The notes under the pieces are model-generated. The model saw only the letters and a list, made by a program, of their open reading frames with translations, was not told the origin of the DNA and made no database searches. Source: Trachythela sp. YZ-2020 (taxonomy: Eukaryota > Cnidaria > Anthozoa > Malacalcyonacea > Clavulariidae). Taken from it: a stretch of DNA of 64,000 nucleotides. The stretch spans positions 4,214,001 to 4,278,000 of the forward strand of contig JADLSH010000367.1 in assembly GCA_016169945.1 (NCBI GenBank), written 5' to 3'. Both the position numbers and the translations under genes were made by a program. This document shows, one piece after another, positions 55,726 through 64,000 of the stretch. Positions within the stretch are counted from its first letter, which is position 1. Each line of letters begins with the position of its first letter.

Positions 55726-56800
55726 ATATAACATATGCAATTAAATTATAATTTATATAAAGTACGTATACAGTCGAACCTCTCTAATATGGACACCGAA
55801 GGGACAGAAAGATGTCCGTTTTATAGATGTACCACGAACTGTATTCAATTGATTAACGGTGCTATTCAACCTGCTACATCTTAATTGAGTCAATTACACT
55901 ACTGTACACAAATTAGTCATTGAACGAGACGAATTTCAACTCATGATCAATGCTGCACCTAAAAAGTAATTAGTTAAATAAAGGAGAATTCCGAAATCTG
56001 TTTCGTTTTCAGGCTGGTTTACACAGCAAAAATTGTTTGATAAAAGTATGCTTTATGGTATACCATGAATGCAGAATTTCACGTACATTTTCAAGCTTTT
56101 TGAGGATCCCCCATACCTACCCCCCCCCCCCCTAGCAGATTTAACTATGCATGCGTTCTATTGTTTTTATCTTTATTTTGCGAATATATACTGTGAAGGA
56201 GCCCTACCCACTTAGTTATACTCATGAAGAGACCTGACCAACCACTGATTGTAGGTACTGTAATATAAAACGTAACTGAAAAATCAGGTAACTTGAAATT
56301 TTTAACACACTGAAACCTCATTTTGGTTAAAACAGAAGAGTGTGCACCCCTGTTATAACCCGGTCGAGAGTATAAAAAAGCAACACTATCCAGTGTTTAT
56401 ACAGAACTTTGTCATTAACATTTTTGGCTATTTCAGATTCTAGGCTGCGTCTAATGAAGATTTAATATTTTAATGATCTCTTTGAGTACAATGTATGCTA
56501 TGTCTGACACCCCAGACTGTAGAGATTATATACTGTAATCTGTATCATTGTATATATAATACCAGATATTGTATACTGGTTGTTGTTAGTTGGGTTTTCC
56601 CCAGTACTGAGATGGGATGGAGTTGTTTTGGAAAGGGTTCACACTCTGACCACCCATCCAATGTTACAGTGTGAGTGACTACCCTGGAAGTACTATACAC
56701 AAAAATACATTGATTATGGATCTATATACCGTACAGTATAAATCATGTAATATATTTTCCTTCAAGAATGCGTATAAACTTGAAACATTCGATGTTAAAC
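55726..56800. other. Spacer before eIF4E2-like gene, copy 2
   Basis: Counterpart of about 19952-21030, including a run of 14 C near 56120 and a TATAAAAAAGCAACAC stretch (56370) that could be a core promoter. The start-codon exon was not identified. Confidence 0.4.
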
Positions 56801-56803
56801 TAG

Positions 56804-59800
56804 GTTAAACCTGAAAGATTCCCAGAATAGCGACAGTGGGGATGAAGCAGTTTTTGAAGAAGAGATTGATGAAGAAGAAAATAGACCAAAGGAGAAGGTA
56901 ATTTGATTGGAAATTGTAAAATTCAGTCTGCGATAATTCACGATGCTTTTGTTCAACCACAAGCAGAAATTGATCACAAGAACAGTGAATCTTTAAATCT
57001 GACTAATCGTATTTATTGCTATGCTAAATTTTATACCGAATACTGACAACCCATATTACAGTCTGTATAGTATTCTGTATGTAATAAAGTCTCACATACT
57101 AAAGTTAGAATATTACAAGTTATAAGAAACTTCGCGTCTTTACTGTACAAGATTTACGACTGCTCATGAATGTTGTATATATTACTAATTATCATGCAGA
57201 TACTTATAATACTGTGCTGTGAAACTCTTAGTACTGGGTAGTAATAAAAGTATTTTGATAAAAGTGTAACTGCGTTCTTTACGTTGGTTCAGCAGCAGCA
57301 AATAACGCCAGAGAGTGTGACATTCCCGGCATGTTATTGGCATGTTTTGCTGTTTTGTGAAAAACTTTGTTTTGGAAAAAACCATGAGTGCAAATATAAA
57401 TATTAATAATGCAGTGTATTAATGTCATGGACATAATAAGTGCACACAGTTACATGAATTGTGTTGTTAATAATGGCCAGGCAGGTCTTTCCTAAAATGA
57501 CAAATGCATGAAGGCCCACCAGTTTCTATTTTTGATACTTGTAAATTCCCCCTCAGTAATAACCCCTCCCCCCACCCACTGACAAATGCATGAAAGCCCA
57601 CCAGTTTTATTTTTGATACTGTAAATTCTCCCTCTGTGTAATAACCCCTCCCCACCACTTCAAATGACTAATAGGATTTACTGTAATAACCAAGAACTGC
57701 TCATACCAATTCAATTACATAGTAATAAAAAAGCAAATTCAAACATTTTCAAAATTTAGATTGATGAGAAAAAGCTACATATAACGATATTATAACAACA
57801 GTTATTATTCTCTAATTATTCTTCCAGACGAAGGGATTCGCTCGAAACGTCGAAGTTCTTATTGTATTTTTCAGGTAGTTTTATGACTTTTATCCTACTC
57901 AACTGCCGAATCTACAATTGCCCATCCCTATACAACAAAAATACCTAAGTATTGAATGAATGAATGAATGAATGAATGAAGCCTTTATTTAAAGAGGGTA
58001 AAACACAAAATAGTGCAAAACACTAATAAACCTGTGGTCCTCAATATTAATTATACTATTTCTTAACCCGTCTATATCCTGTCAGCAGTCGTTATTACAA
58101 TAAAATTATAATTACTGTAAAAGTTATAATAGAATTAAGACAGAATATTTACTTTAGGTGAAACCAGCTCCTTTAGTAATTGGAGAAGATGAACATCAGT
58201 TACAATTTCCTTATGCTCTATGGTTTTCAAAACGACCTCCTGGGAAACAACAGTTCAATTATGAAGACAATATAAAACTTGTTGGAAAGTTTGCAACTGT
58301 GAGAACAATAGTTATAACAACAGTTATTATTCTCTAATTATTATAATTTTAGCGGGCATTGTGGCGTATTTTGCGGGCTAAAATGAACAAAATATATATT
58401 TTACCCGCTGAATATATTTTAGTCCGCTGAATTTTAATGAGCGAGTGGAGCGACAGAAAACAATTGTTTACGTCTTTAGCCGGCTGCAGGCAAGTGTCTT
58501 TTTTACACTTTTAACGACAAAATGCATGGCTGAAAAACTAAATGAAGAAAAATTTATCGATCTTCGAAGTTAAATGAGCAAGAATCCATTCCAAAAAGAC
58601 GAGAAGACAATGTCTGTAGACTGTAGTGCCAGAAACTATCAATATAATTATACACAATGGCGAAGTGAATGTACGTTTGTTTTTATAGTGCAATGAAACT
58701 AGCATTATTCAGCCAAACTCAGGCAATTGTACTAAACTAACTCAGTTCATATGTTGCTCAAATAATACTTATAATTCTTTTTTGTCTTTTGAAAATGGTT
58801 TCTGCTAAATATTTAAATATAGTTTCTAAAATTTAGTAAAACAATGCCAGCGTGATGGCGGCACTGTTCATTTTATATTCTGCTTGCCAGTATATTTTTT
58901 ATTTTCTTATCCGGCTGTAAGTGCATGCCCTGTAAAATTATAATAATAGTAATACAGTTGATGTTCTTGGGCATAAATATGTTTTTGGCCCTCCTCAGAA
59001 CTCATTTTAACCCTGGCTACCCTCGGGCTAAAATGAGTCGACTCGGGCCAAAAACATATTTATGCCCGCGAACATCAACTATATTGTTATATTATTCTTT
59101 TAGATCGACAGCAAAATAAGGGCTTGAAATATTTTTTTTTAAATGTTGTCCTCTAAAATCCACTCTGCCTCAAAAAGGTTTCTTGGAAAGACTGACAAAG
59201 TCAAACTAAAAAATGCAAAGAAGAAGCTATTGAGAAATAGCAATTCTGACTGTTAATAAATGGTCGTTACAAGTAGGACCATATCTGACCATATGATTGC
59301 GGCAGAGCAATTAGAATATGTAGGGCGTGGTTCCTCTCTCCTCCGCAGAGGATTTTGTAAATACCACGTGCCTTCTAGCGCAATATCGCACAGCCTCGGC
59401 GTGGTTCCCTCTTTTACGAAGTACAGATCCAGGCAGGGGAGGGAACATTTCAAGATTCATCACTAGCCAATGATGGTTCATCTGGGGGTGTTGGAGACTG
59501 CATGAGAGGCGGAGTGGAACTGAATAAATTATATTTATTTCTTTTTCTGAACTTTTTTATCCCAAGGTTGAACAGTTTTGGTCTCTGTACAGTTGGTTGG
59601 TTCACCCCAGTGAGTTAACTGGACATTGTGATTATCATCTGTTCAAGGACGGAATTAAACCGATGTGGGAGGTACTTACTGTAGATATAGTATTAACTGT
59701 AGTTCATTTCAAGTTTCTTTCTAGTTGTCATGCATTCATTCAATATACAGTGTTAACTAAGTGTTTTGATGAATCATACTAGTCTGATATATACTGTACT

Positions 59801-61777
59801 TCGATTTTCAGTTATTAACAATATACAATACTTTGCTGATATTCATATCAGAATAACCAAAACCACATTAAACAACGAGTTGTAGTCTTGGAATTGGTTT
59901 TGTTGATGTTTGCTGTAGGATGAAGCAAATAAGCGTGGTGGGAAATGGATTGTCAGGCTAAAGAAAGGATTGGCATCAAGATTTTGGGAAAATCTAGTAA
60001 GAAATATACTAACAATAATTATCGTCGTTTTATTTGACTTGGCATGTATGTATATATATTGAGAGGTTATCTCTGGGTTATTCTATATATCTGGTACGAA
60101 TCTGGGATACAAATTAACTTTATTTGCATGGAATACAAAATCGTTATTGAGAACGTCAAATCCGAACAACGTGTTATCCCCACGGATTACTGTTAGTGTG
60201 CCACTGTAACTACAGTTTTTATTGATTTTTGCTTTAGATATTAGCAATTTTAGGCGAGCAATTTATGGTTGGCGATGAGATTTGTGGTGCTGTTATTTCT
60301 ATTCGATTCCAGGTACAGTTGAGTCTGATTTATTCTAGTTGCCTTGGCACTCTGCACTAAGCCAAATGTTTTTTGTACGTTAAGTTGGGCCTATATAAGC
60401 ATATGCCTGTATGCGCTTGTTTAGTCAAAATCACCGTTTATAAGTGCATCCGCGCCTATAAAAATCCGCAAATATGTAGGCGCACCCGCTCTCCTTCAGA
60501 ATGAACCATTAAAATAGATGATACATGAGGCATGTAAGACGTATATAGTATACGTACATATTGACATATTCATTTTGTTCTTGTATTTCATACTCAACAA
60601 AAAAATTGTGTAAATTTCATACAACAAAATTCAAATATCGTTTACAGTTTTTCAATTTCTCTGGAATTTCACATTCTGTATCATTAAAGTATATCTTGAA
60701 AGAATAAACAAAACAATAAACGCATTTAACGCAAGATGAACATTGTCGCCGTTACTATATAACTATGACACTTAACATTTATATATTCATGGCAGCCAGT
60801 TTTCAACCGTTTACCATAAGAAGTTTGTATACATAAAGTTCTTTGAACAGTATTTGTCTAACGTAAATTTTGATCACTTAAATTAACAGGCACATGCACC
60901 TATATTCGGGTATAAGCGCATGCGCCTTATCTGGGAGGCGCTTAACTGGGAAAGACTTTAGCTTGGACTGGCGTATAAAATTAAAAAGTGATGACTTGAT
61001 TTTTCCACACAAATAATGTGGTAAAGATGCATGTTTCGTAGTTCGTACTTCAAAACTGATCAAGAATTTACATCTATAATTTTCGTATATAGGAAGATAT
61101 TATATCCGTATGGAATCGAACGTCCAGTGATCAAGCTGTAACCACTAGAATAAGGTAGTTAAACATCTACTTTAATAACTTTGTTTTCATGCGTTCAGCA
61201 GCTCAGGTATATTAATTGGATAATATTACATTGTGTGAAAATTTAACAGCTATAGTTTCCTTTCAAAATTTTAGTTAGCCCTTACCAGATCTATTTGTTT
61301 TATTTTAGAGATACCTTAAAGCGTGTTTTAAGTTTACCAATGAACACTATTATGGAGTATAAGACGCATGACAACAGCATCAAGTAAGAGTTCACTTGTA
61401 CTCTTTTGTACAGTACGTGTCTACGTGAAAGAGAGAATGAGAGAATGAGTATAGAGGGGGGGGGGGGGTTCAGTGTATTGAAATGGACAATTTATTTTAT
61501 TGATCAACTTAGTATGTAGTCTCGGCAAACTCTTTGGAGAGTGGAGACCATATATACTACGAGAATTAAATTGACATTTCTTCAGTAAAATGCATTAAAG
61601 TATGACCAAGCTTTAGTATAATTACGTAGGACGATTATTTTTACAATGAATGCTTCATTTCCTGTTTATATATATACTCATACACACAACCCGGTTAATA
61701 CGAATATCTCGAGATCTTTATTTCTTTTTTCAAGGGACAATTCAAGTTTCAGGAATACAGCTATATTTTCAAGTTAG
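56804..61777 (+). CDS. EIF4E2: eIF4E2/4EHP-like cap-binding protein, copy 2 (first exon not found)
   Basis: Exons 56804-56897, 58158-58298, 59567-59671, 59919-59996, 60238-60312, 61093-61154, 61309-61383 and 61735-61777; each has the same length and phase as in copy 1. Protein differences are few: LKDS for LEDS in the first recognised exon and ISVW for ISIW in the sixth. The exon lengths stay constant while introns carry many indels, and there are no stops. The G-to-A changes just before DSQNS remove one possible acceptor AG, which favours the upstream acceptor AAACTAG that both copies keep. Function as for copy 1: cap binding and translational repression by family knowledge. Confidence 0.88.
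57825..57960 (+). mobile_element. Penelope-like 3' end, further decayed hammerhead-like motif
   Basis: CAGACGAAGGGATTCGCTCGAAACGTC; relative to copy 1 the stem-loop II has lost a base and changed CC to A, so a GGGC/GCTC stem can no longer form fully. Confidence 0.45.
58957..59079. repeat. Near-perfect palindrome (MITE-like), copy 2
   Basis: Counterpart of 23326-23449, with a one-base shift in the centre. The two insertions that follow it in copy 1 are absent, giving their empty sites at about 59080 and 59250. Confidence 0.85.
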
Positions 61778-61852
61778 CCTAGTCTGGAAATGATGGTATC
61801 TCAATTGTGTTTCTGAGTGACTGCAGTGAAACTGGAATGGATATTTGAATTG

Positions 61853-64000
61853 CGTGGACTGTAACCCCTCTGAGACTGATGAAGACATTTTAGCTAGTTT
61901 CTAAACGAGCATTGCTTTCTAATCCCATTTTCAAAGTGTTAAAATGGTAAAATACAGACACCTGCGCCGGTTAGCTTGTCTATTGGATAAGTGGAAAACA
62001 GGGAACAAATATCGTAATGATACATTTATTTGACAACCTGCAATCTAAAATCTTTCTTTTAGAATAACAAAATCATGCACGTACAAGCACGTACACTTCA
62101 ACTTACCTTTAGTTAGTTATTTGAAATTTAGGTCAGGTCCACCTTTTTAGGTTTCAAAGTTTCCAACTTTGCAGTATTGTTATGCGGCAAAAATTCACAC
62201 GAGTAAGGCATTCAGTCAGTGTTGCCGTCGTGCTGAAGCAGACATCCAAACATAGAAATAAAATCGATATATTTTTAAAACGGCTGAATGTATCGCAATA
62301 TAGTTTAATGCCGTTCTTCATTAGCCTTAGGAAAATTCAATCAAGCAATCCAAACCTTTTCAACTAGTTCGGTATCCTCTGTAGGCCTCGCAGAAGATGC
62401 GTGTCATTATTCGCCGCCATGTGTAAATTTGTGAGACCTAGACTCTTGTCGCGGACATAATGTGGTATTTCTCCAAGACGACGCGACTAATCCCTTAACG
62501 GTTTCATGCCGGTCTTGATTAATATCAAAGCAATAATATAAATTCTATAAATTTCCGACCTTCCAAGTCATTCTGTTTTGCTTATATTTCGTGCAGAACA
62601 AGTCTTGTCGATGCGCGTCAGCCTGCAACAAACTCGAAACTGAGGGAGGACGTTCGCATACGAAACAGAATATCTCGTCAACACGAAGCTGTTTTTCTAT
62701 AATATTTCGTGCCGTTCTTCGTTAATACCAGGAGCATTGAATTTGTCAAAATTCATTCACTTTTCCTGTTTAGTTTTTAGTGTAGAGTGAACAAAAGCCA
62801 ATAACATCGCGGTACGCACCCCCCTGATCCGCCGGTCAAAACAAAACTGCATTAATCCGCTATTAATCCAACATTATACGTCCATAACATTGGGAAAATC
62901 CCGCGCATTAATAGCGGGTTAATGCAAGTTGCTTGCGAGCTTGCGAGTTGGTTTTTGCGAAGAGTGGAAAGAGCCTTAAGAATGCAAGTATAATTTCGAG
63001 GTAGTCCGCTAGTAAATATTGCAGGTGGGTAATAACTTAGCCTGCGTTTAGAGCGCGCGCTTGAGAGCGTGCGTCACCTAGCGCGCGCGCTCTAAACAAA
63101 ACTCCCTCCCCCACAATGGAACGCCTGCCACGCAGGCTAGGCTAAACTCGGCATGAATGTCATGCACAAAGGGTAATTAACATGCTGCCAATTTGGGTTG
63201 TGTTCTACGAAAGAAGACAGTGAAATATTTATACATATTGAAATGCCTTTAGAAAATAGGACCACGGATGCACTACAATGCATGTTTTGAAGCCATCATT
63301 CTCTTTTCCAAAGCAATCATACTTCGCCATCTTTTTTAATTAGAGTGTCGACGGAATAACAAACTCGTAGACCTGTACTCGTCATACTGGTACATACCGT
63401 TTAAAAGTTACGCCATACTCTTATACTGCATAAAGTAATTATTATAATTGGCGCATTCAGTAGCCCTTCGCGAGATCGCATCAAATTCCCGCCTGTTCCT
63501 GAGATGTTGAGTTGTGAGGAACCAAACGTTTCTCTTCTGGATGTTTCACTACAGTCTTCGGGTGAAAAACTCGATTTTTCAATGGGAATTTGTTTCTATT
63601 GTTGAGCCATTTGATCTTACTTTGTATCGCATGGATTATTTTAAGGTGCAGTTATAACCAATTAGTGCAGTGATAAATGAGATTTGTGCAGTCGTAAACG
63701 CAATATTGTGCAGTAATAAATTCTTCTTTTAGTAAATAGATTTAACGGTGATTAGTGAAAGGATAACTCATCAGAAATTATGTACAAAATCACATTTCAC
63801 AATAACTTTTCATATTGCCTACCATGCATGCATTTAGAAGGCATACTTTGAGTACGAGATTGACTATTTAGCAAATATATATATATAGCCAAAATATACA
63901 CAAATAAGAGGATTAAAGGACACAAAAAATCATCCAAAACCGCAAAATAGCAATATATTTCGATAAAACCGAATACACAACCAGACGTTATTTAGGTTTG
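61853..64000. repeat. 31-kb tandem duplication, copy 3 (start only)
   Basis: First 2.1 kb of a third unit, cut off by the window end. It matches the start of copy 2 more closely than copy 1: it lacks the MITE and LINE found at 1031-5911 and carries the same shortened form of the TAGCCTGCGT palindrome (about 63040-63140). No gene is recognisable in it. Confidence 0.9.
63040..63140. mobile_element. Shortened nested-palindrome MITE, copy 3
   Basis: Same reduced form as copy 2: TAGCCTGCG runs directly into TTTAGAGCGCGCGC, then the right end CGCCTGCCACGCAGGCTA. The outer inverted repeat is therefore broken on the left. Confidence 0.7.

Larger units (their letters stand above)
31014..61852. repeat. 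31-kb tandem duplication, copy 2
   Basis: Second complete unit, collinear with copy 1. It lacks the LINEs of copy 1 but contains a threefold 2.3-kb repeat, an expanded promoter-module array, an expanded 10-bp minisatellite and a Polinton-like insertion. Its right end joins copy 3 with no intervening sequence (ACTGGAATGGATATTTGAAT then TGCGTGGACT). Confidence 0.95.

Noticed and set aside
55537..55740. Minus-strand frame with PVQSS/PVQFS repeats
   Set aside because: Follows directly from the 10-bp minisatellite; the corresponding frame is absent in copy 1.

Overview
The window looks like nuclear DNA of an animal, most probably a cnidarian (coral or sea anemone). It is AT-rich, its genes are split by GT-AG introns, and it is crowded with LINEs, a Penelope-like remnant, palindromic MITEs and minisatellites. 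A short secreted collagen with a Cys-rich tail and a MITE with GCCTGCGTGGCAGGC ends also fit that group. The assignment rests on recalled sequence style, not on a search.

The dominant feature is a tandem segmental duplication with a period of about 31 kb. The same sequence starts at 1, 31014 and 61853, giving two complete copies and the first 2.1 kb of a third. Each complete copy carries, in order: an unassigned AT-rich stretch; a decayed LINE RT fragment; a 2.7-2.9 kb foldback-like element made of minisatellites; an array of promoter-like modules; a six-exon gene for a secreted collagen-like, Cys-rich protein (13218-15860 and 45694-48316); a Penelope-like remnant; two exons of a serine peptidase S28 gene on the minus strand (18129-19053 and 53808-54733); and an eIF4E2/4EHP-like gene in eight recognisable exons (21033-27307 and 56804-61777).

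The copies differ mainly by insertions, often with a readable empty site in the other copy. Copy 1 alone has a small hAT-like MITE (1031-1233), a TTAA-flanked MITE with a LINE inside it (1281-5911), two related insertions in an intron of the eIF4E2-like gene, and a second LINE just behind that gene (27364-30990). Copy 2 alone has a threefold 2.3 kb tandem repeat (32085-37940), an enlarged promoter-module array, an expanded 10-bp minisatellite (55556-55695) and a 3.2-kb Polinton/Maverick-like element (49159-52371).

The last element is the most unusual object. It has 5'-AGT...ACT-3' ends, a near-perfect 6-bp target duplication and a 233-bp internal inverted repeat. It encodes a P-loop ATPase with an N-terminal zinc finger, an acidic protein with a frameshifted zinc finger, and a 113-codon frame of unknown role. 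No polymerase or integrase frame is visible. The foldback elements share at least three sequence modules with it, so the two types appear to belong to one family. The collagen-like gene is the most interesting host gene: its 16 Gly-X-Y triplets, Lys-Arg processing site and terminal Cys-Cys recall nematocyst minicollagens, but its cysteine spacing and basic charge do not match them.
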